A stretch of 64,000 nt of DNA from Sphingopyxis witflariensis. Its GTDB lineage: Bacteria; Pseudomonadota; Alphaproteobacteria; Sphingomonadales; Sphingomonadaceae. The first letter of the stretch is position 1, and every line of letters begins with the position of its first letter. The position numbers and the translations under genes were made by a program. Positions 10,766 through 18,108 of this stretch are shown here, in pieces. The DNA lies in the NCBI RefSeq assembly GCF_002205635.1, contig NZ_NISJ01000012.1:56126-120125 (forward strand). Direction: 5' to 3'. The notes under the pieces were generated by a model. The model was not told the origin of the DNA, searched no databases, and saw only the letters and a list, made by a program, of their open reading frames with translations.

Positions 10766-11362
10766 TCACGCTGCCATCAGGCGGAGTTCCTGACGAAAAT
10801 CCTCGTCCACCCCGATGCGGGTTCGCATCGGGGTGACGGCGCCATCGGCGTCACCGGCGCCTTCTTCGAACAAGGCGCAGTCGGCAAGGCAGCCGCGCGC
10901 GACGCTGTAGCGCTGGGCAATTTGTCCGGTGGGGCGGAAGCCGAGCTTGCGCAGCACCGTGCCCGACGCCGGATTGTCGATGAAGTGGCCGGCGGCAAGC
11001 CGCGGCATGTGCATGGCGCGGGCGATGCGGATGAGTTGGCGCCCCGCCTCGGTCGCGAAGCCGAGGCCCCAATAGGGCCGTGCGATCCAGTACCCCATTT
11101 CGAGCGCGCCTTCGGGGTCCGGCGAAATGCCGCAGCCGCCGACGAGGCGCGGGGCGCCGCCGGTGCGGGCGAAGATCAGGAAACGCGGCTGCGCCGGATC
11201 GATCGGCTTGCTCAGAAACGCCTGCGCCTCGGCCTCGCCATAGGGCCAGGGCGCGGTCGCGAGATTGCGGACGACGCTTTCTTCGCCGATCGCCCGCGCC
11301 AGTGCGGGCGCATCTTCCTGCCAGCCGGGCCGCAGCAACAGTCTTTCGGTACGCGCAAACAT
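10766..11362 (-). CDS. GNAT family N-acetyltransferase (RimJ/RimL type)
   Basis: 198-aa acetyltransferase. The start MFARTERLLLRPGWQEDAPA is typical of RimJ/RimL-like proteins, and the acetyl-CoA binding segment is GYWIARPYWGLGFATEAGRQ. It probably acetylates an amine on a protein or small molecule; the substrate cannot be told. The ATG at 11362 has GGGAGTG upstream. A further upstream in-frame start adds 41 residues unlike the family and was rejected. Confidence 0.85.
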   Translation of the reverse strand: MFARTERLLLRPGWQEDAPALARAIGEESVVRNLATAPWPYGEAEAQAFLSKPIDPAQPRFLIFARTGGAPRLVGGCGISPDPEGALEMGYWIARPYWGLGFATEAGRQLIRIARAMHMPRLAAGHFIDNPASGTVLRKLGFRPTGQIAQRYSVARGCLADCALFEEGAGDADGAVTPMRTRIGVDEDFRQELRLMAA

Positions 11363-11487
11363 CTTTTCACTCCCATTTGCCTGTCGCCCTGGCGCCAGAT
11401 GGTGACGCTTTGACGACAATCGATGTGGAGGGAGATGGAAGGCCCGATTTTCACGCCTGACCGCTAGTGCGCGGATTTCAGGCAAGA

Positions 11488-11526
11488 AAAAAGGGAGTCC
11501 GGGGGTGACCCGTCTCCCTCTTTTCG
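11488..11526 (-). terminator. Terminator of rplU-rpmA
   Basis: AAAAAAGGGAG, then a GC-rich middle, then CTCCCTCTTTT form a hairpin with a T-run on both strands. It lies 77 bp downstream of the rpmA stop on the minus strand and is the best candidate for the ribosomal operon terminator. Confidence 0.75.
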
Positions 11527-11602
11527 AACCTGATTTCCGCTTGCGGGCGGAAAGGACAGCTCCGGGTCATCCCTTGGTAGGACGACCCGTCAGCGATCGT
11601 CC

Positions 11603-11872
11603 TTATTCGGCGGCAGCGGCCATCATGTCGACCGATACATATTTGCGGCCAAGCTTGCCGTCGTGGAATCGGACGCGGCCTTCGGCGGTTGCGAAGAGCG
11701 TATGGTCCTTGCCCATGCCGACGTTGACGCCTGGATAGACGCGCGTGCCGCGCTGGCGAATAATGATGTTGCCGCCGATCACTTCCTGACCGCCGAACTT
11801 TTTCACGCCAAGGCGACGGCCGGCTGAGTCGCGACCGTTGCGCGATGAACCGCCTGCTTTTTTATGTGCCAT
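11603..11872 (-). CDS. rpmA: 50S ribosomal protein L27
   Basis: 89-aa L27. It has the family start [20 protein letters not shown] and the conserved [16 protein letters not shown] and [16 protein letters not shown]27 lies near the peptidyl-transferase centre. It is 42 bp after rplU in the standard two-gene operon. No N-terminal extension that would need Prp-type cleavage is present. Confidence 0.98.
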   Translation of the reverse strand: MAHKKAGGSSRNGRDSAGRRLGVKKFGGQEVIGGNIIIRQRGTRVYPGVNVGMGKDHTLFATAEGRVRFHDGKLGRKYVSVDMMAAAAE

Positions 11873-11914
11873 GAGGGATGCTCCTTAAATCTGGGCCGAG
11901 CTGCGTTACCGCGC

Positions 11915-12325
11915 TCAGGCTTCCTTCTTGGGGGCTGCTTTTTTGGCAGCGGGCTTGGCGGGGGCTTCGGCAGCCGGAGCGGCTTCGGCCTTCGGTGCAG
12001 CTTCCTTCTTCGGCGCGGCCTTCTTGGCATCGCCGACAGCGAGGATGCGCAGCAGCGTCAGCGACTGGCGGTGGCCGTTGCGACGACGGTAGTTGTGCCG
12101 ACGACGCTTCTTGAACACGATGACCTTTTCGCCGCGCGTCTGTGCGATGATCTCGGCCGAAACGGTCAGACCGTTTGCGTCCTTCACTTCGCCACCGTCA
12201 CCGGCCAGCAGAATGTCGCCCAGCGACACGGTATCGCCAGCTTCACCCTCGATCTTCTCGACGGCGATCTTGTCTCCAGCGGCGACGCGATATTGCTTGC
12301 CGCCCGTGCGCACGATTGCGAACAT
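11915..12325 (-). CDS. rplU: 50S ribosomal protein L21 with basic Ala/Lys-rich tail
   Basis: 136-aa L21. The core domain is residues 1-100 ([38 protein letters not shown]). An extra low-complexity tail of about 35 residues follows, made of repeated AAPKKEA-like units. The tail makes it longer than the E. coli 103-aa protein. The ATG at 12325 matches the family start; an in-frame codon six residues upstream was rejected. It is the first gene of the rplU-rpmA operon. Confidence 0.96.
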   Translation of the reverse strand: MFAIVRTGGKQYRVAAGDKIAVEKIEGEAGDTVSLGDILLAGDGGEVKDANGLTVSAEIIAQTRGEKVIVFKKRRRHNYRRRNGHRQSLTLLRILAVGDAKKAAPKKEAAPKAEAAPAAEAPAKPAAKKAAPKKEA

Positions 12326-12553
12326 GGTCTTCCATCCAATCAAAAAACTAAGTCACCCGCGCACCAGTCACCCGCCGAAGCTGGCGATTTTTCCGGCATG
12401 CGGGAAAGTCAGCGCCACTAGCGAGCCATGCCGTTGCTGTCAACCGCCAAATCCCGTGCTTTTTGTCCAAAAGCCCGCTGCGTGGCGGATTATCGTGCCA
12501 GCTGCCGATTCGGTACTTGCTGCCGCCTTCGCCCCCCCATATCAGAGACAGCG

Positions 12554-13075
12554 ATGAAACGCGTTTTTCTTTTGGGCCCGCTGATCCTGGCAATGACTCC
12601 GGCGCTGTCGGCTTGTGCCGCGGCGCAGGGGGCCGATGCGCCGTCGCTCGCCAAGCGGACGGTCGAGGGGCGATTCGATGTGGCGCCGCCCGCGGTGGTC
12701 GTCGCACCGCCAGGCCCGCTTCCCGCCGACCTCGCCGGGCGACTCGCGCGCTGGGAATCGGATGCGGCGCGCGCGCAGCAGGCCTTTGCCGCCGAACGCA
12801 ATTCTACCGCATCAACGGTGTCCGCCGCCGCCGGAGCGTCGGTTGCCAGCGAGCGCTGGGTCGTCGCGCAGCAGGCGATTTCGCGCCTGACCGCGGCGCG
12901 CGCGCCGCTGACCGGGGCGCTCGCCGATATCGACCGCCTCTATATCGAGCGCAGCGTCGATGAGGCGATCGACGGACTTCCCGATATTTATGCGCTGCGC
13001 GACCGGTTGGCCGATATGGCGTCGGCGCAGGATGCGGTGCTCGATGCGCTGAACGCGCAGTTGCCGGGGCGATAG
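12554..13075 (+). CDS. Putative lipoprotein of unknown function
   Basis: 173-aa exported protein. The N-terminal hydrophobic segment VFLLGPLILAMTPALSACAA contains a plausible lipobox (LSAC, cysteine at about residue 21). The mature part is mostly helical and Ala-rich (RLARWESDAARAQQAFAAER) with no recognised domain. The ATG at 12554 is preceded by AGAGACAGCG. It is convergent with pspF, separated by a hairpin. No family recognised. Confidence 0.7.
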   Translation: MKRVFLLGPLILAMTPALSACAAAQGADAPSLAKRTVEGRFDVAPPAVVVAPPGPLPADLAGRLARWESDAARAQQAFAAERNSTASTVSAAAGASVASERWVVAQQAISRLTAARAPLTGALADIDRLYIERSVDEAIDGLPDIYALRDRLADMASAQDAVLDALNAQLPGR

Positions 13076-13084
13076 GAATATCTG

Positions 13085-13107
13085 TCGCCCCGTCTTTTGG
13101 GGGCGAT
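13085..13107. terminator. Hairpin between lipoprotein gene and pspF
   Basis: Arms TCGCCCC and GGGGCGA surround GTCTTTTG between two convergent genes. No long T-run is present, so it is a weak terminator at best. Confidence 0.5.
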
Positions 13108-13109
13108 GA

Positions 13110-14147
13110 TTACTGATTCAGCCCATGCTTTTTCAGCGCGTGGCGAATCTGATCATAGCTTAGCCCCAGCGCCTCGGCTGCGACCTTCTGGTTGAAGCGG
13201 CAGCGCGCCATGGTGTCGGACAATATTTGCCGTTCATAGGCATCGACCGCGGCGCGCAGGTCGCTGACGGTGCCGGATGGCGGCGTCGCGGCTGAACTTG
13301 GGACCGAATCGGTTGTGTGGGGTGGTGGCGCGCTGGCTTCCGCTTTGGGTAGAGGGTTGCGCGCGACGGGGCGCCACGGGCTTTCGAAGGGGTCGAAACT
13401 GAGTGCGTCGACCGGCCGTTCAGGGTCTGCCCAGCGATAGATGGCGCGTTCGATGACGTTCCGGAGTTCGCGGACATTGCCCGGCCAGTCATGCCCCTCC
13501 ATCGCCGCTAACGCGCGCGGGCCGAAGCCCGGCCATTCGTCCCAGCCGAGCACCGCCGCCATGCGCTGGCCAAAATAGGTGGCGAGCACTTCAATGTCGC
13601 CTTCGCGCGCGCGCAGCGGGGGCAGGGTGATCACTTCGAACGACAGGCGATCGAGCAAGTCGGCGCGAAAGCGATTGGCGTCGACCAGCGCCGGCAGATG
13701 TTCATTGGTCGCCGCGACGATGCGGACATCGACGCGAATCGGGCGCGAGGAGCCGACGCGCGTCACCTCGCCATATTCGACCGCGCGCAGCAGGCGCTCC
13801 TGCGCGCCCATCGACATGGTGGCGAGCTCATCGAGGAACAGGGTGCCGCCGTCGGCTTCCTCGAAGCGGCCCGCACGGGTGCGCGTCGCGCCGGTGAAGG
13901 CGCCGGCTTCGTGGCCGAACAATTCCGATTCGATCAATGTCTCGGGCATCGCGGCGCAATTGAGGATGACATAGGGACGGTCCCAGCGCGTCGACAGGCG
14001 GTGGAGGCGCTCGGCGATCAATTCCTTGCCGGTGCCGCGTTCGCCGATCACCAGTACCGGACGGTCGAGCGCTGCGGCCTGGCTGGCGCGGTCAACCGCG
14101 TCCTGGAAGGTCGCCGACTGGCCGATAAACTGTGTTTCGCGCTCCAT
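13110..14147 (-). CDS. pspF: PspF, sigma-54-dependent activator of the phage-shock operon
   Basis: 345-aa enhancer-binding protein with no N-terminal receiver domain, as usual for PspF. The AAA+ domain has Walker A GERGTGKELIAERL, the sigma-54 contact loop GAFTGA and Walker B GGTLFLDELA. The C-terminal helix-turn-helix is KVAAEALGLSYDQIRHALKK. In other bacteria PspA binds PspF and keeps it silent until membrane damage releases it. I chose the ATG at 14147; a TTG two codons earlier is also in frame. It is divergent from the psp operon, with a sigma-54 promoter and candidate upstream activating sequences in the shared gap. Confidence 0.95.
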   Translation of the reverse strand: MERETQFIGQSATFQDAVDRASQAAALDRPVLVIGERGTGKELIAERLHRLSTRWDRPYVILNCAAMPETLIESELFGHEAGAFTGATRTRAGRFEEADGGTLFLDELATMSMGAQERLLRAVEYGEVTRVGSSRPIRVDVRIVAATNEHLPALVDANRFRADLLDRLSFEVITLPPLRAREGDIEVLATYFGQRMAAVLGWDEWPGFGPRALAAMEGHDWPGNVRELRNVIERAIYRWADPERPVDALSFDPFESPWRPVARNPLPKAEASAPPPHTTDSVPSSAATPPSGTVSDLRAAVDAYERQILSDTMARCRFNQKVAAEALGLSYDQIRHALKKHGLNQ

Positions 14148-14155
14148 TCCCAATC

Positions 14156-14183
14156 ATTGGCAAATTTTCCCGCTGATTGGCAA
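14156..14183 (+). promoter_or_regulatory. Candidate PspF upstream activating sequence (two ATTGGCAA repeats)
   Basis: ATTGGCAA occurs at 14156-14163 and again at 14176-14183, exactly 20 bp (two helical turns) apart. An ATTTTCC / GGAAAAT inverted pair lies around the second copy. The sites fall about 100-120 bp before the predicted transcription start, the usual position for PspF enhancers. Binding is inferred, not known. Confidence 0.55.
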
Positions 14184-14246
14184 GGAAAATGCGGGTGCGG
14201 GCTTCCTCATGGCTCCAAACCGGCGCTTTTCGGGGCTGCGCGGCAA

Positions 14247-14263
14247 TTGGCACAGCTCCTGCA
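14247..14263 (+). promoter_or_regulatory. Sigma-54 promoter of the psp operon
   Basis: TTGGCACAGCTCCTGCA matches the -24/-12 consensus TGGCAC-N5-TTGCW at all but one of the key bases, with the required GG-to-GC spacing. Transcription would start near 14274, about 45 bp before the small ORF at 14319. The divergent pspF gene encodes the matching activator. Confidence 0.88.
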
Positions 14264-14318
14264 TAGTATCCATCGAACCGGCGCACAGCGTGCCGGCGCA
14301 GCAGAGGAAGGTTCGACC

Positions 14319-14489
14319 ATGTCAGTGATGTTTGCCCAGGCCACCAGTTTCGCGCTCAGCGCGGCGGGAGCGCTGGCCATCCTCGTCGGCGTGATCGACC
14401 AGCCGCAAATCGCTACCAGCCTCACCGGCGCCCCCGCCGCTACGCTGGTCGATGCTGCCACGTCCCCGGCGGTCAGTCCCTTGGCCTGA
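14319..14489 (+). CDS. 56-aa small protein, first ORF of the psp transcript
   Basis: Lies between the sigma-54 promoter and pspA. The ATG at 14319 has a good ribosome-binding site (GAGGAAGG, 7 bp away). The product starts MSVMFAQATSFALSAAGALA, continues with a hydrophobic stretch to about residue 27 (ILVGVIDQ), and has an Ala/Thr/Pro-rich tail. It could be a one-helix membrane protein or an exported peptide, with possible cleavage after ALSAAGA-like residues. No family recognised. Its position makes it a candidate unrecognised psp component. Confidence 0.6.
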   Translation: MSVMFAQATSFALSAAGALAILVGVIDQPQIATSLTGAPAATLVDAATSPAVSPLA

Positions 14490-14590
14490 CCGGATCTGGT
14501 GCCGGGGCTCTCTCCCCCCTTGCCCCGCCCCGGCACCAGCCTTTCCATAACAGACAAATAGGTCTCAAGGTTTTCGACAGGAGTTTTCAA

Positions 14591-15253
14591 ATGGGTATTT
14601 TTTCACGAACCCGCGACATCATCGCCGCCAATGTCACCGACCTGCTCGATCGGGCCGAAGACCCGGAAAAGATGATCCGCCAGATCATCTTCGAGATGAA
14701 CGAAACGCTTGTCGAAGTTCGCGCCTCTGCCGCCCGCACGATCGCGGACCAGAAGGAAATGCGCCGTCATATCGCCAAGCTGGAAAGCCTGCAGGACAGC
14801 TGGAAGGAAAAGGCCGAACTCGCGCTGTCGAAGGACCGCGAAGACCTCGCCACTGCCGCGCTCGTCGAAAAGCAGAAGGCTGGCGACATGGCCGCACGGC
14901 TGAAGAGCGAAATCACGGTTCTCGACGATGCGCTCTCGGGCTATGAAGGCGATATCGCCAAGCTGCAGAAGAAGCTTTCCGAAGCGCGCACGCGCCAGTC
15001 GAGCGTCGTCAACCGGCTTGAAAGCGCCGAAAATCGCTACAAGCTGCGCGAAATGACCAATGGTGACCGCGTCGAAGATGCCTTCTCGCGCTTCGAGATC
15101 CTCGAACGCCGCGTCGATGAGGCCGAAGGTCGCGCCGATGCTCTGGGTCTGGGCTATAAAAAGTCGCTCGACGAGGAAATCGCCGAACTGCAGGCCGCCG
15201 ACCAGGTCGCTGACGAGCTTGCCGCGCTGAAAGCGGCGCAGGCCAAGAAGTAA
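14591..15253 (+). CDS. pspA: Phage shock protein A
   Basis: 220-aa PspA/IM30 (ESCRT-III-like) coiled-coil protein. The amphipathic N-terminal helix (MGIFSRTRDIIAANVTDLLD) binds stressed membrane. The long helices run through VRASAARTIADQKEMRRHIA, FSRFEILERRVDEAEGRADA and a C-terminal IAELQAADQVADELAALKAA. It has two jobs in known systems: silencing PspF and forming membrane-repair scaffolds. An AGGAG ribosome-binding site precedes the ATG. pspB follows after 12 bp. Confidence 0.96.
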   Translation: MGIFSRTRDIIAANVTDLLDRAEDPEKMIRQIIFEMNETLVEVRASAARTIADQKEMRRHIAKLESLQDSWKEKAELALSKDREDLATAALVEKQKAGDMAARLKSEITVLDDALSGYEGDIAKLQKKLSEARTRQSSVVNRLESAENRYKLREMTNGDRVEDAFSRFEILERRVDEAEGRADALGLGYKKSLDEEIAELQAADQVADELAALKAAQAKK

Positions 15254-15265
15254 GGAGCCGGACCG

Positions 15266-15541
15266 ATGGAAGAAATCATCATGGTTCCGATCGTCATCGG
15301 AACACTCTTCCTCGGTCTGCCCTGGCTGATCCTCCACTATATTACCAAGTGGAAACAGGCCAAGACGCTGACCGGGGAAGACGAACAACTGCTCGATGAG
15401 CTTTACGACACGGCACGCCGGCTTGAGGGCCGCCTGCACACCGTCGAACGCATCATCCGCGCCGACCATCCCGATTTCCGCCCTGCGGTGCGGAGCGACG
15501 AAGATCTGGCGCAACTCGAAAACATCACGCGGAGGAACTGA
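15266..15541 (+). CDS. pspB: Phage shock protein B
   Basis: 91-aa inner-membrane protein. One N-terminal helix (MVPIVIGTLFLGLPWLILHY) is followed by a cytoplasmic amphipathic region with DTARRLEGRLHTVERIIRAD. In E. coli PspB and PspC sense membrane damage and bind PspA. The VERI element recurs in the small proteins downstream, which suggests they arose from pspB by duplication (inference). One base separates its stop from the pspC start. Confidence 0.93.
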   Translation: MEEIIMVPIVIGTLFLGLPWLILHYITKWKQAKTLTGEDEQLLDELYDTARRLEGRLHTVERIIRADHPDFRPAVRSDEDLAQLENITRRN

Positions 15542-15542
15542 G

Positions 15543-15923
15543 ATGTCTGCCAGTCGCACCAAATTCTACCTCGACAAACAAAACGCCAAATGGAGCGGTG
15601 TATGCTCGGGGATCGCGGACTATAGCGGAGTCGATGTCCTCTGGGTCCGGGTCGGCGCAGTCCTCCTGACCTTGATGGGGGGCTTTCCCTGGACGCTGAT
15701 CGCTTACTGGGTCGTCGCCTGGATGGGCACGCCCAAGCCGTTCGCCCTCTACGGATCGAACGAGGAAGCGAAATTCTGGCAGGGCGTGCGATCGAACCCG
15801 ACCGCGTCGACCCGCGACATCAAGTCCCGCTTCCGCGACATCGACCGTCGGCTCGCCGACATCGAACAATATTATACCAGCCACAACCGCCGCCTCGCCG
15901 ACGAAATCGAGGCGCTCCGTTAA
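15543..15923 (+). CDS. pspC: Phage shock protein C
   Basis: 126-aa PspC. The PspC domain (about residues 1-65) has the start FYLDKQNAKWSGVCSGIADY and a membrane segment around LTLMGGFPWTLIAYWVVAW. The cytoplasmic tail is long and coiled-coil, ending DIDRRLADIEQYYTSHNRRL and ADEIEALR. That last octamer also closes one of the small proteins downstream (HEIEALR). The ATG at 15543 follows the pspB stop by one base, implying coupled translation. Confidence 0.94.
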   Translation: MSASRTKFYLDKQNAKWSGVCSGIADYSGVDVLWVRVGAVLLTLMGGFPWTLIAYWVVAWMGTPKPFALYGSNEEAKFWQGVRSNPTASTRDIKSRFRDIDRRLADIEQYYTSHNRRLADEIEALR

Positions 15924-15973
15924 TCGGGCGCCGACGGACCGAGGGCGGTTGAAGGGCAACAGGGAGAAAGAAG

Positions 15974-16273
15974 ATGAGCTGGGGTGGTCCCACCTTTGTG
16001 ATCGCGATCATCGCACTGTCGATCGGCGGCTGGATGTTCACGACATGGATCCGTGCAAAGCATGGCTATCCGATCGAAAATGAATGGGGCGGCACGGTTC
16101 ATCGAACCGACGCCGACGCTGATCGAAAAATCGCGCTGCTGACCGACGACAATGCCAAGCTCGCAGACAAAATCGGTCGGCTGGAGGATCGGATTTCGGT
16201 ACTCGAACGCATCGCGACTGACACCAACGGTCAGGCGGCGCAACTCGCCGACCAGATCGACCGGCTGCGCTGA
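15974..16273 (+). CDS. Small PspB-like membrane/coiled-coil protein 1 of 5
   Basis: 99 aa. One N-terminal helix (FVIAIIALSIGGWMFTTW) is followed by RAKHGYPIENEWGG, then a coiled coil with RLEDRISVLERIATD and the ending LADQIDRLR. It closely resembles the next gene (shared GGW-x-FTTW, K-x-GYP and W-G-x-x-V). The topology matches PspB, with a short periplasmic N-terminus and cytoplasmic coil. It begins 50 bp after pspC, preceded by AGGGAGAAAGAAG. Probably a membrane-stress accessory protein (inference from operon). Confidence 0.85.
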   Translation: MSWGGPTFVIAIIALSIGGWMFTTWIRAKHGYPIENEWGGTVHRTDADADRKIALLTDDNAKLADKIGRLEDRISVLERIATDTNGQAAQLADQIDRLR

Positions 16274-16287
16274 GAGGGAAAAATATC

Positions 16288-16608
16288 ATGAATGCCAGCG
16301 ACATACTCAGCACCATCTCACCCGCGGCCGTCATCATCGCGCTTCTCGCGATCGGCGGCTGGGTCTTCACCACCTGGCTGCGCGTCAAGAACGGCTATCC
16401 GCTCGATGGCGCATGGGGCCAGGCGGTCTACCCCAAGACCAGCGACGAGGCGATGGAACGCGTCAAGCTGATCAGTCAGGAAAACGCCCAGCTGCGCGCC
16501 GAACTGGGTTCGGTGAAGGATCGCCTCGCGGTGGTCGAGCGCATCGTCACCGATGAAGCCGGCCGGCTGAGCCACGAGATCGAGGCGCTGCGGCGCCCGT
16601 CCAATTGA
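16288..16608 (+). CDS. Small PspB-like membrane/coiled-coil protein 2 of 5
   Basis: 106 aa, a clear duplicate of the preceding protein. The helix is AVIIALLAIGGWVFTTWL, then RVKNGYPLDGAWGQAV, a variable linker, and the coil SVKDRLAVVERIVTD followed by SHEIEALR. It lies 14 bp after protein 1 with AGAGGGAAAAA as ribosome-binding site. The sequence shows paralogy directly. The function as a psp accessory is inferred from location. Confidence 0.85.
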   Translation: MNASDILSTISPAAVIIALLAIGGWVFTTWLRVKNGYPLDGAWGQAVYPKTSDEAMERVKLISQENAQLRAELGSVKDRLAVVERIVTDEAGRLSHEIEALRRPSN

Positions 16609-16620
16609 GGGGGCAAAATC

Positions 16621-16869
16621 ATGGGTGACGAAATCTGGATACTGATCCCGCTGGCGCCCTTCCTCCTCGCGGGCTTCATCTTCTGGTCGAAACATCAGCA
16701 GAAGATGATCGAGAAACAGTCGGAAATGACCGCCGAGAAAGCCGCCCAATATGCGGCGCACACCGAACGGCTGGAGGCGCGGGTCCGCGTTCTGGAGCGG
16801 ATCGTGACCGACCGTGGCATCGATGTAGCCGACGAAATTGAAAAGCTGCGCGACGCGCCGCTGAACTAA
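16621..16869 (+). CDS. Small PspB-like membrane/coiled-coil protein 3 of 5
   Basis: 82 aa. The helix is EIWILIPLAPFLLAGFIFW, then a Lys/Glu-rich coil (SKHQQKMIEKQSEMTAEKAA) and the shared element RLEARVRVLERIVTD with ADEIEKLRD at the end. It lacks the GYP/WG block of proteins 1 and 2, so it is closer in plan to PspB itself. It lies 12 bp after protein 2, with GAGGGGGC upstream of the ATG. Confidence 0.85.
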   Translation: MGDEIWILIPLAPFLLAGFIFWSKHQQKMIEKQSEMTAEKAAQYAAHTERLEARVRVLERIVTDRGIDVADEIEKLRDAPLN

Positions 16870-16896
16870 AACAGGAATACGGAAAGGATCTTCCCC

Positions 16897-17160
16897 ATGG
16901 GCCCATTTGAAATGGTTGTCGGCATCGTTCTGATCGTGACGATCGGCAGCATTGTCCGTGCCAAGCACGGCATCCGCCGCGACCCCAAGGGCGGCGACTA
17001 TCTGGTCGCTCAGGACAATGGAGAAACCAAGGCGCTGCAGACCGAAATCCGCGCGCTGAAGGAACGCATTCAGGTGCTCGAACGCATCGCCACCGACCAT
17101 AACCGCGCCGCCAGCCTCGACGAAGAAATCGAAAAGCTGCGCGACCGCTCTGTCCCCTGA
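16897..17160 (+). CDS. Small PspB-like membrane/coiled-coil protein 4 of 5
   Basis: 87 aa. A short helix MVVGIVLIVTIGSIV leads to RAKHGIRRDPKGGDYL (the RAKHG also seen in protein 1). Then come the coil ALKERIQVLERIATDH and EEIEKLRD. It starts 27 bp after protein 3 with GGAAAGGATC upstream. The N-terminal helix is only about 15 residues, on the short side for a full membrane span. Confidence 0.83.
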   Translation: MGPFEMVVGIVLIVTIGSIVRAKHGIRRDPKGGDYLVAQDNGETKALQTEIRALKERIQVLERIATDHNRAASLDEEIEKLRDRSVP

Positions 17161-17185
17161 TATGTGACGAAGAAGGAGCCGAACC

Positions 17186-17440
17186 ATGGCCGCCATCACT
17201 TCCGATCTTGCGACCAACCTTGTCCCCGCCGCTGTCGCGTTGGTCGCGCTGACCATCATGAGCCTGGTCGCGTTGCGCGGCTGGCGCGACTGGATTCAGC
17301 TGAAGCGCGATGAACTCGCCGCCGGGCATGGCGCCCAGCACGACGCCGCCGTCCCGCACGCCGGATCGCGGATCGAAATCGCCGACCTCAAGGAACGGCT
17401 GCGCAAGCTCGAGGCGATCGCTGCGGGGGTTGATCTTTAG
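17186..17440 (+). CDS. Small PspB-like membrane/coiled-coil protein 5 of 5
   Basis: 84 aa and the most diverged of the set. The helix is LVPAAVALVALTIMSLVAL, then RGWRDWIQLKRDELAAGHG, a spacer, and IADLKERLRKLEAIAAGVDL. The LERI-TD element has decayed to LEAIAAG and the EIE-LR ending is missing. It starts 25 bp after protein 4, preceded by AGAAGGAGCC. It ends the run; a GC-rich hairpin at 17448 follows directly. Confidence 0.8.
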   Translation: MAAITSDLATNLVPAAVALVALTIMSLVALRGWRDWIQLKRDELAAGHGAQHDAAVPHAGSRIEIADLKERLRKLEAIAAGVDL

Positions 17441-17447
17441 GGCCGTC

Positions 17448-17467
17448 GCCCCCGCGCAGGCGGGGGC
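17448..17467. repeat. GC-rich palindrome ending the psp gene run
   Basis: Perfect 8-bp arms GCCCCCGC and GCGGGGGC around GCAG, 8 bp after the last small-protein stop. It has no T-run. It may act as a factor-dependent terminator or 3'-end stabiliser, and resembles palindromes elsewhere in this genome. Confidence 0.6.
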
Positions 17468-17597
17468 TGCTGGCAGCCTTGGACCGCCGCGCCGCTACAT
17501 GCCGACTGCGGCCCTTGCCTTCGCAGGGGCGACGGAATTGGGGAAGGGGGCCCCGCACCCCTTTCAACCCTCCCCAAAATCTGCCAGTGCCGCGCTC

Positions 17598-18008
17598 ATG
17601 CGCAGCCTCACCGACATTTTCGACGAATATGACTTCCTCGACGGCGACGATCGTTATCGCCTGCTGATCGAGCTCGGCCGCACGCTCGAGCCGATGCCCG
17701 ATGCGCTGAAGACCGACGCGACCTTGGTGCGCGGTTGTTCGGCGAGCGTCTGGGTTTATCCCGTTCCGCGCGATGATGGCGCGCTCCACTTCCTTGCCGA
17801 CAGCAATGCCGCGATCACCAAGGGGATCGTCGCGCTGGTGCTGTCCGCGGTGCAGGACAAGCCCGCGGCCGAAGTGGCGGACATGGACGTTGCGGCGGCG
17901 CTCGCGCCCTTTGAGCTCACGCGCCAGCTGTCGTCGAACCGGACGCAGGGCGTCCCCAATATGATCGCGCTGGTGCAGGACACTGCGCGCCGCATCGCCG
18001 CGGGCTGA
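17598..18008 (+). CDS. sufE: SufE family cysteine desulfuration protein
   Basis: 136-aa SufE. It accepts persulfide sulfur from the cysteine desulfurase SufS for iron-sulfur cluster assembly. The active-site cysteine sits in TLVRGCSASVWVYP near residue 47, and the conserved RTQGVPNMIALV is near the C-terminus. The ATG at 17598 gives the family length; the long upstream in-frame extension runs through the palindrome region and was rejected. It stands alone here, not in a suf operon. Confidence 0.93.
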   Translation: MRSLTDIFDEYDFLDGDDRYRLLIELGRTLEPMPDALKTDATLVRGCSASVWVYPVPRDDGALHFLADSNAAITKGIVALVLSAVQDKPAAEVADMDVAAALAPFELTRQLSSNRTQGVPNMIALVQDTARRIAAG

Positions 18009-18056
18009 CTTCGGTTAGCGCTGCGTACGCCGCCAACGCATTTCCATTCGGGCATG

Positions 18057-18094
18057 AAAAAGGGCGCGGAAGTCACCTCCCGCGCCCTTTTCCT
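18057..18094. terminator. Bidirectional terminator between sufE and the TonB receptor
   Basis: AAAAAGGGCGCGG and CCGCGCCCTTTTCC form a strong stem with an 8-9 base loop and A/T runs on both sides, placed between convergent genes. It can end both transcripts. Confidence 0.88.
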
Positions 18095-18108
18095 TTGTCT
18101 GGCTACGA

